DNA of 64,000 nt from Bacteroidales bacterium (GTDB lineage: Bacteria > Bacteroidota > Bacteroidia > Bacteroidales > GCA-2748055): positions 43,931-107,930 of the forward strand of contig JARGFP010000013.1 in the NCBI GenBank assembly GCA_029210585.1, in the 5' to 3' direction. The notes under the pieces were generated by a model, which was given only the letters and a program-made list of their open reading frames with translations, did not search any database and had not been told where the DNA came from. Numbering within the stretch: position 1 is the first letter of the stretch; each line of letters begins with the position of its first letter. Positions 28,076 through 36,837 of this stretch are shown one piece after another. A program made the translations under genes and the position numbers.

Positions 28076-30214
28076 ATGAGAAATATTGGATTTCGGATCA
28101 TCGTTGTGCTGTTCAGCACAGTGCCATTTTTTTATTCATGCAACAGCGAGGTGTCGCAGGAAGCGGAGCCTGACTTCAGCGGGAGCCTGACGCAGGAAGA
28201 GATCGCCGGGGGGGTGATGACACCTGAAATTCTCTGGAAATTCGGGAGGATGGGCGACCACAGGCTTTCTCCCGACGGAAGGGTGGTGGTGTATACGGTC
28301 ACCCGGTACAATGCGGTTACCCAGGAACGTGTTACGGATATTTATACGGTCACTTCAGAGGGTACCGACCTGCTGAAACTGACCGGCAGTGATGGTGCAC
28401 ATTTCAATCCCAGGTGGAAACCCGGCAGCAGTCAGATCGGTTACCTTTCCAATGCCTCGGGGGAGGTGCAGCTCTGGGAGATGGATATCAACGGTGCGGT
28501 GAAAACGCAGGTCTCGGAAGTGGAAGGCGGGATCAGCGGATTTGAATATTCCCCGGACGGCAGCCGGGTGCTGTACCTGAAGGAGGTGAAATTCAGGGAG
28601 ACCACGGAGGAGTTGTATCCCGACCTCCCGGAGGCGAACGTGATGATTACCGATGAGCTGATGTACCGGCACTGGGACCACTGGGAAGATGCATATGTGT
28701 CGCATGTTTTCATGGCGGAGCTGGAGGGCGACCGGCTGGTCAATCATGTGGACATCATGGAAGGGGAACCCTACGAGGCGCCCCTGTCGCCGTGGTTCGA
28801 CAATGCGGAGATCACGTGGAACGCAGACGGCAGCAAGATTGCCTATTCCTGCAAGAAAATGAGCAGGGACGAATACGCGGTCAGTACCGATGCGGATATT
28901 TACCTGTACGATGTGGAGACCGGTGAAACAACGAACATGACCGGTGAAACGACGAATATGACCGGGGAGATGAACGGGTATGACAAGTACCCGGCGTTTT
29001 CACCCGACGGGAGGTACATGGCGTGGCAGGGCATGGAGACCCCGGGATACGAAGCCGACAAGGAGCGGCTGATGCTCATGGATCTTGAAACGCGGGAGAT
29101 CAGCTACCTTACCGAAGGTTTTGATCAGAATGTTAAGCACCTTGCATGGAGTGCCGACGGGTCGTCCATCTGGTTCATCACCGGTCACCATGCGACCTAC
29201 CAGGTCGGCAGGATCGTGCTGGACTCAATGGACATTGCCATGGTCACAGACGGGGTCCACGACATTACCTCCTTTGACCTGCAGGGGGATGTGATGACCG
29301 CCTCCGTGATGTCGATGCAGATGGCCACCGAATTGTTCAGAATTGATACTGAATCGGGGGAGGAACGGCAGATCAGCTTCGTGAACAAGCAGATATACGA
29401 CCATATTGAGATGGCCGGGGTGCGGTCGCGCTGGGTGCAGACCACGGACCGCAAGGAGATGCTCGTGTGGGAGATCCTGCCCCCGGGGTTTGATTCCACG
29501 AAGACCTACCCCGCACTGCTCTATTGCCAGGGAGGTCCGCAGAGTGCGGTGAGCCAGTTCTTTTCATACCGCTGGAACTTCCAGATGATGGCAGCAGGCG
29601 GGTACGTGGTGGTGGCACCCAACCGGAGGGGACTGCCCACGTTCGGACAGGCGTGGAACGAACAGATCTCGACCGATTACGGCGGACAGAACATGCAGGA
29701 TTACCTTTCGGCCATCGATGCATTTTCAGAGGAGGCGTATATCGATCCGGAACGGCTCGGTGCCGTCGGCGCAAGTTATGGCGGGTATTCGGTGTTTTAT
29801 TTAGCGGGTATTCATGAGGGTCGGTTCAATGCATTTATCTCCCACTGCGGAATTTTCAATATGGAGAGCATGTATACCGAGACCGAAGAGGTGTTTTTCG
29901 TGCACCACGACAATGGCGGAGCGTACTGGGATGTGCCGAAACCGCGGAATTACATTTTTTCTCCCCACCTGAAGGTGGCGGAGTGGGATACGCCGATTTT
30001 GATTATTTCCGGGGAGTATGATTTCAGGATCCCTTATACGCAGAGCATGCAGGCGTTCAACGCCGCGAAACTGCTGGGTGTTGAGAGCCGGTTGCTGGTG
30101 TACCCCGAGGAATCACATTTCGTGCTGAAGCCGCAGAACAGCATCCTGTGGCAGCGGGAGTTCCGGGGATGGCTGGACAAGTACCTGAAGGCGCCTGTTG
30201 CAGCGGTGGAATGA
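28076..30214 (+). CDS. S9-family prolyl oligopeptidase-like lipoprotein
   Basis: 712 residues. Lipobox FFYSC near residues 18-22 makes it a lipoprotein. Residues 50-440 form a beta-propeller of WD40-like PD40 blades (DHRLSPDGRVVVYTV, GFEYSPDGSRVLYL, AWSADGSSIWFI). The alpha/beta-hydrolase domain follows (about 470-705) with catalytic S567 in GASYGGYSVFYL, D649 in SGEYDFRIPY and H681 in EESHFVL. It cleaves dipeptides or acyl groups from short peptides in the envelope. A 7-residue tandem repeat, TGETTNM, sits in the propeller near residue 283. The stop codon is inside the following minisatellite. Confidence 0.9.
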   Translation: MRNIGFRIIVVLFSTVPFFYSCNSEVSQEAEPDFSGSLTQEEIAGGVMTPEILWKFGRMGDHRLSPDGRVVVYTVTRYNAVTQERVTDIYTVTSEGTDLLKLTGSDGAHFNPRWKPGSSQIGYLSNASGEVQLWEMDINGAVKTQVSEVEGGISGFEYSPDGSRVLYLKEVKFRETTEELYPDLPEANVMITDELMYRHWDHWEDAYVSHVFMAELEGDRLVNHVDIMEGEPYEAPLSPWFDNAEITWNADGSKIAYSCKKMSRDEYAVSTDADIYLYDVETGETTNMTGETTNMTGEMNGYDKYPAFSPDGRYMAWQGMETPGYEADKERLMLMDLETREISYLTEGFDQNVKHLAWSADGSSIWFITGHHATYQVGRIVLDSMDIAMVTDGVHDITSFDLQGDVMTASVMSMQMATELFRIDTESGEERQISFVNKQIYDHIEMAGVRSRWVQTTDRKEMLVWEILPPGFDSTKTYPALLYCQGGPQSAVSQFFSYRWNFQMMAAGGYVVVAPNRRGLPTFGQAWNEQISTDYGGQNMQDYLSAIDAFSEEAYIDPERLGAVGASYGGYSVFYLAGIHEGRFNAFISHCGIFNMESMYTETEEVFFVHHDNGGAYWDVPKPRNYIFSPHLKVAEWDTPILIISGEYDFRIPYTQSMQAFNAAKLLGVESRLLVYPEESHFVLKPQNSILWQREFRGWLDKYLKAPVAAVE

Positions 30215-30366
30215 ACGTCGGAATGAAGTGATGACCGTCGCAATGAAGTGATGACCGTCGCAGCGGGGTGAACATCGTGGCGGTGGAATGACCGGAATGA
30301 ACATTGCAGCGAATGAATGACCGTCGCAATGAAGTGATGACCGTCGCAGCGGGGTGAACATCGTGG
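30201..30366. repeat. 20-bp minisatellite spanning the S9 stop codon
   Basis: About eight units of 20 bases (typical CAATGAAGTGATGACCGTCG and CAGCGGGGTGAACATCGTGG) with one 26-base variant. A higher-order block of three units is duplicated (30241-30280 and 30327-30366). The first unit includes the S9 TGA (30212-30214), so the array has grown out of the gene end and reaches within 8 bases of the Rrf2 stop codon. Confidence 0.85.
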
Positions 30367-30374
30367 CGGGATGA

Positions 30375-30797
30375 TCACAGATCCTCCGGGACGGCCTTGT
30401 TCTCAGCAAGGTCCTGGAGCGTAACGGATTTGAAGTAATCGGTGATTTTTTGGTTCAGTGCGCTCCAGAATCCGAATGCCTCGCATCCTTCCCTGCGGTC
30501 ACACTGGTAGGTAGTGTTGAGACAGTCGATCACGCAGATGCCGGGTTCAAAGGCATTGTGAATGTCGTACGCGGTGATCTGGTCGGCCGGCCTGGTCAGG
30601 ACATACCCGCTCTTTTTGCCCCGTATACTGGCAATGAGTCCGGCCACCTTGAGGCCATGGATGATGTGATCGAGGTATTTGTTGGAGATATCCTGTCGTT
30701 CGGCGATGTCTTTCTGGAAAATGCCATTATCCGGAGAATGACGCGCGATCTCGATCATTGCCCTGATTCCGTATCTTGTGCGTGTACTGAATTTCAA
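30375..30797 (-). CDS. Rrf2-family transcriptional regulator
   Basis: 140 residues. Winged-helix N-terminus with the family opening MKFSTRTRYGIRAMIEIARH and recognition region DISNKYLDHIIHGLKVAGLI, then the wing GKKSGYVLTRP. The C-terminal part has four Cys (C92-x3-C96 and two more at about 104 and 110 in CDRREGC), so an iron-sulfur cluster as in IscR/NsrR is plausible. Its ATG overlaps the stop of the YceI-like gene (ATGA, 30797-30794), so the two are translated together. It probably autoregulates this unit in response to redox or iron. Confidence 0.88.
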   Translation of the reverse strand: MKFSTRTRYGIRAMIEIARHSPDNGIFQKDIAERQDISNKYLDHIIHGLKVAGLIASIRGKKSGYVLTRPADQITAYDIHNAFEPGICVIDCLNTTYQCDRREGCEAFGFWSALNQKITDYFKSVTLQDLAENKAVPEDL

Positions 30798-31450
30798 ATC
30801 GTCGAGAGTTTGATCCCTGTTTCAGATGGTAAACTAAACTCAAAATTAATAATAAGTTCGTCTTGCACCTTGATCAAACCCAACGTTTTTTCCGGGGGGG
30901 CTAATTTAAAATCAGTAAGCTTAAGGGGCTTACGTCCGCTGACAGCAATTTTTCCATCCACGCAATCACTTACCCTACAGGGGATGTTGTAGTACCTGGT
31001 GTGGCCGGCGACCGAGATGCCAATCCTGGGCACGGAGAATGCCCGGTCGCTCAGCAGCAGCTGAAACTGCGAAGTTTCCATGAAGATGTTGATATAGGGA
31101 TGCTTGCTGACATCGATCAGCTCGAGGAAATCCCTGTAAACCATTTTGTTGGAGGACTGAAAATTCCGTACGGGAACCCTGATGAGGTAGACTTCTTTTT
31201 CGGGCAGCAGGATCCATTGTGAACCATCTGTTCCGCAGATCACGTCTTCCGGCACAAACTGGTCGAGACTGAATGTATTGATGTTGGTTTCCCCGTTGAT
31301 GCGGATGTAGTTGCTGCAGGAGGTGTTCATCGAGGAGAGCGCAGCCTGTCCCCGGAGCAGGCTTCCCGGAAATGCACACATGAGCACCGTAAGCAGCACT
31401 GCTGGCCAGTGTGTTGGGGTGCTTGTCCTGTATGCCCTCCGTTGGATCAT
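30794..31450 (-). CDS. YceI-like exported protein
   Basis: 218 residues. N-terminal hydrophobic segment (HWPAVLLTVLMCAFPGSLLRGQA) acts as signal peptide. The mature part is a YceI-like lipocalin beta-barrel: the ending LKLTDFKLAPPEKTLGLIKVQDELIINFEF aligns with that of the YceI protein at 31669 (MKDFNISPPTAMLGTLKTGEEVTVKFKM). It may hold an isoprenoid or amphipathic ligand in the periplasm. It lies between the other YceI gene and Rrf2 in the same direction; no partner enzyme is visible. Confidence 0.65.
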   Translation of the reverse strand: MIQRRAYRTSTPTHWPAVLLTVLMCAFPGSLLRGQAALSSMNTSCSNYIRINGETNINTFSLDQFVPEDVICGTDGSQWILLPEKEVYLIRVPVRNFQSSNKMVYRDFLELIDVSKHPYINIFMETSQFQLLLSDRAFSVPRIGISVAGHTRYYNIPCRVSDCVDGKIAVSGRKPLKLTDFKLAPPEKTLGLIKVQDELIINFEFSLPSETGIKLSTI

Positions 31451-31503
31451 GTCCTGTGTCCTTATTTTGGGTTTTCCTGTAGCATTGTCGCTACTATCTT
31501 CGT

Positions 31504-31608
31504 TGTTCCTGCTTCGGCTTTTATTGTTCCTGCTGTGGCTTTTATTGTTCCTGAATGATCTCCGTTCGTTCCTGCTTCGGCTTTTATCGTTCTTGTTACC
31601 ACTTTTGT
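31504..31608. repeat. 21-bp tandem repeat between the two YceI genes
   Basis: Five units of 21 bases with core GTTCCTGCTTCGGCTTTTAT (starts at 31504, 31525, 31546, 31567, 31588); units 3 and 5 are degenerate. Read on the minus strand it falls in a short open frame (31647-31462) as a 7-residue repeat TIKAEAG; I regard that frame as a by-product of the repeat, though a repeat peptide cannot be excluded. Confidence 0.8.
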
Positions 31609-31668
31609 TTTTTCAGCATTGACATCTGCTGACCTTCCTGGCGGCAAATCCCGGCTGTGACTGCCTGT

Positions 31669-32274
31669 TTACTGGAGCAGCCCGGTATATTGTGATTCGG
31701 CCACGAAGTCCATTTTGAATTTCACGGTTACCTCTTCCCCTGTTTTAAGTGTACCCAGCATGGCTGTGGGGGGCGAGATATTGAAATCCTTCATGTTGAT
31801 TTTTTCCTGTCCCGTGACAGTAATCGTGTTTCCGGTTTTAATGTTCCCGTCGAAGGGTATGGTCACGGGACGGCTCTTCCCTGCGATGAACAGGTTGCCT
31901 GTTGCCGTTCCGCTGAAGGTCTTCCCGTCGGTGGTGAACCCGGATACCCTGCTGAGGTCAAAACGAATGGATTCGTGTTTGTCAGACTTCAGTGCACTCC
32001 ATGATTTTTTGTCCATGATGGAATTTTCACTCTTCAGCTTCTCTGTTGGCATGGAAAAATCCACGTTGACAATGTCGTTAATACTGTTCTCCTTGATGCT
32101 GAGCTGAATGCTTGCATTCATCGCCGTTGCATTCATCTCCCAGTCGTGTACCGAGGAGGTGCCTGTTACTGTAATCTCGCTGTTTCTTTCATCCAGCTTA
32201 AATTTCTCCTGTGCAAACCCGGTCTGAAGACCCAGGATCAGCACGCTGATAATCATTATATATTGCTTTCTCAT
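31669..32274 (-). CDS. YceI-family periplasmic protein
   Basis: 201 residues. Signal peptide (IMIISVLILGLQTGFAQ). Complete YceI beta-barrel: SEITVTGTSSVHDWEMNA, DFSMPTEKLKSENSIMDKKSW, SIRFDLSRVSGFTTDGKTF, GNLFIAGKSRPVTIPF, NMKDFNISPPTAM. Family members bind polyisoprenoids or fatty acids; some take part in stress responses or electron-carrier biosynthesis. First gene of a minus-strand group with the YceI-like gene and Rrf2. Confidence 0.9.
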   Translation of the reverse strand: MRKQYIMIISVLILGLQTGFAQEKFKLDERNSEITVTGTSSVHDWEMNATAMNASIQLSIKENSINDIVNVDFSMPTEKLKSENSIMDKKSWSALKSDKHESIRFDLSRVSGFTTDGKTFSGTATGNLFIAGKSRPVTIPFDGNIKTGNTITVTGQEKINMKDFNISPPTAMLGTLKTGEEVTVKFKMDFVAESQYTGLLQ

Positions 32275-32318
32275 TGTTTTAAACTATTAAAAAAATAAAT
32301 CCTACCGAAAAACTAGGA

Positions 32319-32326
32319 CAAAGATA
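32319..32326 (-). promoter_or_regulatory. -7 element of the YceI promoter
   Basis: TATCTTTG on the minus strand (32326-32319), an exact TAnnTTTG match, 45 bases before the ATG at 32274. No clear -33 element is visible. Confidence 0.35.
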
Positions 32327-32430
32327 AAAAGAGTGATGTTATTTCATTAACGCCGGGTTTATGTTGAAAAACATGTTTTTTGTGAGGTCCTGGCTTTACA
32401 ATGGTCTGACTGCCGTTGACCGGGCACTCA

Positions 32431-32540
32431 TACAGCGTGACGGACTGTTGCTTACAGCGTGACGGACTGTTGCTTACAGCGTGACGGACTGTTGCTTACA
32501 GCGTGACGGACTGTTGCTTACAGTGTTTTTGACTGCTGTT
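32431..32540. repeat. 22-bp tandem repeat
   Basis: Four exact copies of TACAGCGTGACGGACTGTTG plus CT (starts 32431, 32453, 32475, 32497), followed by a degenerate fifth copy (32519-32540). A further half copy (TCTGACTGCCGTTGAC) precedes it. The unit length is not a multiple of three, which fits a non-coding location. Confidence 0.9.
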
Positions 32541-32847
32541 AACAGCGCGCTGGGCCGCTGTCTTCCTGTTAGTCAGAATCATTCTAAATTAGTCGCCAAG
32601 TCACGATAGAAAAACAGATTGATACTCTAATTGTTCAGACGATGGCTGATCTTTGAGCGAGGTCACACAGACCGGGGGTTTTCTTTTTTGAGTGTACATG
32701 AACTGTACCGCTTCATTCAGCGGGATTGCGTGTGCAGGTGGTGATTAACGGTCGCTGCCAAAGTGCTGGTGCGGTTAAGGTGCTGCTGCCGAACAACAAA
32801 TTGCTATATTTGGGGGACGATTTACCTGAATGATCCGGGGAGTGAAA
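32541..32847. other. Leader region of the CotH gene
   Basis: No gene seen between the 22-bp repeat and the CotH start. A -7 element TATATTTG at 32805-32812 (exact TAnnTTTG match, no clear -33) would start transcription near 32819. GGGGAG at 32837-32842 stands at ribosome-binding distance before ATG 32848. Confidence 0.45.
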
Positions 32848-35800
32848 ATGAAGTATAACCATGCCAGAAACCACTGCAATCTGAACCGAACCGGGCGTAC
32901 TTTTTCGTTCCGGTCGGTGTTCAGGTTCCAATTTCCTTGCGTTTTTCCGTTCGTATCCTGGTTCCATTCAATATTCGGGTCGGCGTTCCGGCCGGTGTTC
33001 CGGTCGGTGTTCCGGTCGGCGCTCAGGTTCCCATTCTCATTCCTATTCCCATTCCTGTGCTCATATCAGGCTACTGTACAGGTTTCCTTCGTGAAACAGC
33101 TGTCCAGACAATACCCGTCCAGGTTGTCCTTACTGCCTCTTTTCCTGTTCCAGCTTTTGTTTGTGCTGCCTTCAGCCTCCGGACAGGTGCGGATCAACGA
33201 AGTCTGCTCGTCGAATGCATCGGTTGTAGCCGATCCCGAACACGGCGATTTCAGTGACTGGATCGAACTGCACAACCCCGCCGGCATCGCGGCAGGCCTG
33301 GGGGGCTATTTTCTTTCCGACGATACAGCGGATATTTATAAGTGGCAGCTGCCCGACGAACTGACACTGTCAGCGGGTGAATACCTGCTGGTATTTGCTG
33401 ATGGCCGTGATTACGGGCTCCATGCCAGTTTTAACCTGAACAAGATGGGAGAGTACGTGCTGCTGTCCAACCCGACAGACGGCATTGTTGATTCGATCCG
33501 CGTGCCTTTCCTGCTGAATGATATGTCGTATGGCCGTCTGCCTGCCGATCCTGCTTTGCTGAGCGTGTTCGAAACACCTACTCCCAGCGTGGCAAATATA
33601 GGCAGTACGCAAAAGCAGATCGCTCCATTACCGCAGTTCAGCAAACCGGGCGGGTTCTTTGACGGCCCGGTGAAGATCGGACTCTCGGCAGACAGTAAGG
33701 GGGCGGGTTACAATGATGGTGCCAAATCGGGTGTACAGATCTTCTACACCCTGGACGGGAGCTATCCCACGACAGGTGCGAACCTGTATACCGACAGCAT
33801 TGAGATCACGGCCACCACGGCGGTTCGTGCCATCACCATCGGGGAGGGTATGATCCCCGGCATTGCGGCCACGCAGACCTATTTCATCAACGAGCCCCGG
33901 CACCTGCCGGTCTTTTCCATGGTCACCAACCCGGAGTACCTGTTCAGCGATGAAACCGGGATCATGGTACAGGGGACCAACGGGACGACCGGGTATTGCA
34001 CCGATATTCCCCATAACCTGGCGCAGGACTGGGAGCGTCCGGTCAACCTGGAATTTTACGAACAGGGGAGCCAGCAGGTGATCAACCAGCTGTGCGGTAC
34101 GAAAATTTTCGGTGGCTGCTCGCGCATCCGCTACCCCCAGAAATCACTGGCATTCTTCGCCCGCAGCGAATACGAGTACAGCTCCTTCAAATACCAGTTG
34201 TTTCCTTCAAAACCGGCCGATGACTATGAAACGTTTATCCTCCGTGCCGGCGCGGATGACCAGCCGCATACGTTCTTCCGCGATCCCCTGACCCATATGC
34301 TCGTGCAGGACCAGGTGGATGTGGATATGCAGGCCTACAGGCCGGTGGTGCTCTATATCAATGGCGAGTACTACGGGATCATCAACCTGCGCGAAAAGAT
34401 CAACGAGCATTATGTGAATGATAATTTCGGGATCGATGCCGACAGTGTTGATCTGCTGAAGATCAACGGGGAAAATTCATGGAACGTGGTATCGGGCAGC
34501 AACGAAGACTATATCGACATGATGGACTTTGTCAGGGGCAATGACCTCTCCCTGCCGGAGAACTATGCATACATGACCACCCGGATGGATATCGATGAAT
34601 ACATCAACTACCAGGTGATCCAGGTGTACCTGGGGGGGCGCGACTGGCCGGGGAACAACATCAAGTACTGGAAATCGAGCGTGGAACCCTATACGAAATG
34701 GCGCTGGATCCTGTTTGACCTCGACCACCATTTCAAGGAATTCTTCGGGAATATCATGGAGGAATCCACCGAGGAGGACTGCGGCTGCAGCTGGCCCAAC
34801 CCACCCTGGTCCACGTTGCTGTTCAGGTCGATGCTGGAGAACGAAACCTTCAGGGAGAAGTTCATTGCGCGGTTCAACCTCCTGTCAAGCACGGTATTTG
34901 ACAGGGAGCGTATGCATGCGATGGTTGACCGGATGCAGGCGGATCTTCTGCCCGAAATGCCACGCCATATTGAACGCTGGGGCGGTCAGAAGGTAACGCA
35001 TATTGAGAACACCTGGATGTCGCCTGTATTCAATTCCATCGAAGAATGGAATGCAAGGGTGCAGGTGATGCACGAATTTATCGACAGCAGGCATGAAGTG
35101 GCCATGCAGCAGATGCATGATTATTTTGGGATTGTTGAAGCGGGAACGCATCACCTTGCCGTTTCCCTGGCCGATCCTTCCACATCCACGCTTCTTGTGG
35201 ACAATGCACCGGTTGTTGAGGGGGCATTTTCGGGAAACTTTACCTACGCGGCACACCTGCCCGTTGAAGTACTCCCGAAAGCGGGGTACCTTTTTTTCCA
35301 CTGGGACCGGATCAGCTATGTGCCTGTAGATTCCATGGTAATCACACTGGGGGATGAATGGAGGTACGATGATTCGGGACAATGGCCCGATGAAGCATGG
35401 AAAGATCCCGGGTTCGATGATTCGGGCTGGAAAACCGGTTTTGCGGAGCTGGGATACGGCGACGGCGACGAAACCACCGTGGTCAGCTATGGCCCGGATC
35501 CGGATTACAAGCACATCACCACGCGGTTCAGGAAGACGTTCAATATTGATGATCTTTCGGTGTACAGGGCCTGGGAGATGCGCTACAAGCGGAACGACGG
35601 GATTTCCGTATACCTGAATGGCACGGAGATCATCCGCGATAACCAGAACCGGTATTACGTGGGGAACGATACCCCTGCCGAGTCAGCGGTGGCAGGTGAC
35701 GAGGAGAACCGCCTGCTGGTCTACAATGTGAATCCTGCCCTGATCGTGACCGGTGAGAACACGATCGCTGCAGAGGTCCACCAGGTCAGCCGCACCAGTT

Positions 35801-36672
35801 CTGATATCAGTTTCGATCTGCAGCTGCAGGCCACCCGCCTGGTCCCCCTGGATACCCAGCAGACAGAGGAGGCAAAGCTGGAGTTCGAGCTGTTGCAGGA
35901 CCTTCAGCTGGTAGCCCATGTAAAAACGGATACAATGTGGGAAAAACGATTGTTCATCAACGAGATACAGACGGCGAACATTGATAAGTATGCCGATGAG
36001 GCAGGTGATTTTGATGACTGGATCGAACTGTACAATGCCAGCAGTGCGCCGGTGGATATGGGTGGCCTGTTCCTGTCGGATACCCTGCCGGCGACCAGGC
36101 CATGGATGTTCCCGCTGAATCGTCCGGATCTGACCCTCATTGCGCCTGACAGTTTCCTGGTGGTGTTTGCGGATAATGAACCGCAGGAGGGTCCGTTGCA
36201 TGCCAGCTTCAGGCTGAACGACGATGGTGAGCAGGTGGTGCTGCTGCATATTACAGGCAATGACACCACCATTCTTGATCACATAGTATATGGGGAGCAG
36301 TATAACAATGTGACATACGGGCGGTATCCCGACGGATCGGAACATTTTAAGTTCATGCCCGTGAATACCCCGTGGATGTCGAATTTCTGGGAGCCGCTGG
36401 AAACCATTTCTGTTGAGGATGGCACGGCAAGGGTTTTCCTGAAGGTGTACCCGAATCCTTCCGGAGGCAGGTTCTTCGTATCGCTTGAGGGTGTGCAGGG
36501 AGAGGATGCAGTGGTTTCGGTATACAGCATTTCCGGGATGAAGGTTTATGAACAACCGCATCTGCTGCAGGAACGGATCGAAGTATCGCTTGACGGCCGG
36601 CCCGCGGGCATGTACCTGCTTGAAATACAGGTGAACGGACGGAGATACGTGGAACGTATCGTGGTAAGGTAA
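32848..36672 (+). CDS. CotH-kinase/lamin-tail T9SS surface protein
   Basis: About 1274 residues. Start is uncertain: ATG 32848 has a GGGGAG site, while GTG 33091 would give a clean signal peptide (LSLLPLFLFQLLFVLPSASGQ); between them lies an F/R-rich segment (FRSVFRSALRFPF) made of a minisatellite. Domains in order: lamin-tail (RINEVCSSNASVV...SDWIELHNPAG), chitobiase/hexosaminidase C-terminal (IFYTLDGSYPTTGANLY), CotH spore-coat kinase-like domain (LPVFSMVTNPEYLF, FGGCSRIRYPQKSLAFFAR, LYINGEYYGIINLREKINEHY, WILFDLDHHFKEFFG), a jelly-roll region (DDSGWKTGFAELGYGDGDETT), second lamin-tail (FDDWIELYNASSAPVDMGGLF) and T9SS sorting domain (VYPNPSGGRFFVSL). It is exported and displayed on the surface. 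Its ligand is unknown. Confidence 0.85.
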   Translation: MKYNHARNHCNLNRTGRTFSFRSVFRFQFPCVFPFVSWFHSIFGSAFRPVFRSVFRSALRFPFSFLFPFLCSYQATVQVSFVKQLSRQYPSRLSLLPLFLFQLLFVLPSASGQVRINEVCSSNASVVADPEHGDFSDWIELHNPAGIAAGLGGYFLSDDTADIYKWQLPDELTLSAGEYLLVFADGRDYGLHASFNLNKMGEYVLLSNPTDGIVDSIRVPFLLNDMSYGRLPADPALLSVFETPTPSVANIGSTQKQIAPLPQFSKPGGFFDGPVKIGLSADSKGAGYNDGAKSGVQIFYTLDGSYPTTGANLYTDSIEITATTAVRAITIGEGMIPGIAATQTYFINEPRHLPVFSMVTNPEYLFSDETGIMVQGTNGTTGYCTDIPHNLAQDWERPVNLEFYEQGSQQVINQLCGTKIFGGCSRIRYPQKSLAFFARSEYEYSSFKYQLFPSKPADDYETFILRAGADDQPHTFFRDPLTHMLVQDQVDVDMQAYRPVVLYINGEYYGIINLREKINEHYVNDNFGIDADSVDLLKINGENSWNVVSGSNEDYIDMMDFVRGNDLSLPENYAYMTTRMDIDEYINYQVIQVYLGGRDWPGNNIKYWKSSVEPYTKWRWILFDLDHHFKEFFGNIMEESTEEDCGCSWPNPPWSTLLFRSMLENETFREKFIARFNLLSSTVFDRERMHAMVDRMQADLLPEMPRHIERWGGQKVTHIENTWMSPVFNSIEEWNARVQVMHEFIDSRHEVAMQQMHDYFGIVEAGTHHLAVSLADPSTSTLLVDNAPVVEGAFSGNFTYAAHLPVEVLPKAGYLFFHWDRISYVPVDSMVITLGDEWRYDDSGQWPDEAWKDPGFDDSGWKTGFAELGYGDGDETTVVSYGPDPDYKHITTRFRKTFNIDDLSVYRAWEMRYKRNDGISVYLNGTEIIRDNQNRYYVGNDTPAESAVAGDEENRLLVYNVNPALIVTGENTIAAEVHQVSRTSSDISFDLQLQATRLVPLDTQQTEEAKLEFELLQDLQLVAHVKTDTMWEKRLFINEIQTANIDKYADEAGDFDDWIELYNASSAPVDMGGLFLSDTLPATRPWMFPLNRPDLTLIAPDSFLVVFADNEPQEGPLHASFRLNDDGEQVVLLHITGNDTTILDHIVYGEQYNNVTYGRYPDGSEHFKFMPVNTPWMSNFWEPLETISVEDGTARVFLKVYPNPSGGRFFVSLEGVQGEDAVVSVYSISGMKVYEQPHLLQERIEVSLDGRPAGMYLLEIQVNGRRYVERIVVR

Positions 36673-36727
36673 CGCCTGCAGTGCGGTCGCTTGCCGTCGA
36701 ACCTTAACCTTCTTTCAGACAATGCAA

Positions 36728-36759
36728 TAGGGGTGTCAAATTCTTTTTGGCACCTCTAC
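36728..36759 (+). terminator. Hairpin after the CotH gene
   Basis: AGGGGTGTCAAA pairs with TTTTGGCACCTCT around a 4-base loop (one G-T pair and one bulge), followed by ACTTTATATATTA rather than a long T-run. Placed 56 bases after the stop, it could act as a weak terminator. Confidence 0.4.
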
Positions 36760-36837
36760 TTTATATATTAGGTGTCAGAAACGGCTTCGGTGTGGATGGA
36801 ATTTAAAATCTTTGCATGAAACAAAGTCAACTAATTT

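Noticed and set aside
30201..30366. CRISPR array
   Set aside because: Units are contiguous and imperfect, without unique spacers; also true for the arrays at 23059, 32431 and 43620. No cas genes in the window.
31462..31647. Small minus-strand protein with 7-residue repeats
   Set aside because: The frame coincides with the 21-bp tandem repeat and has no family features or start signal; treated as a by-product.
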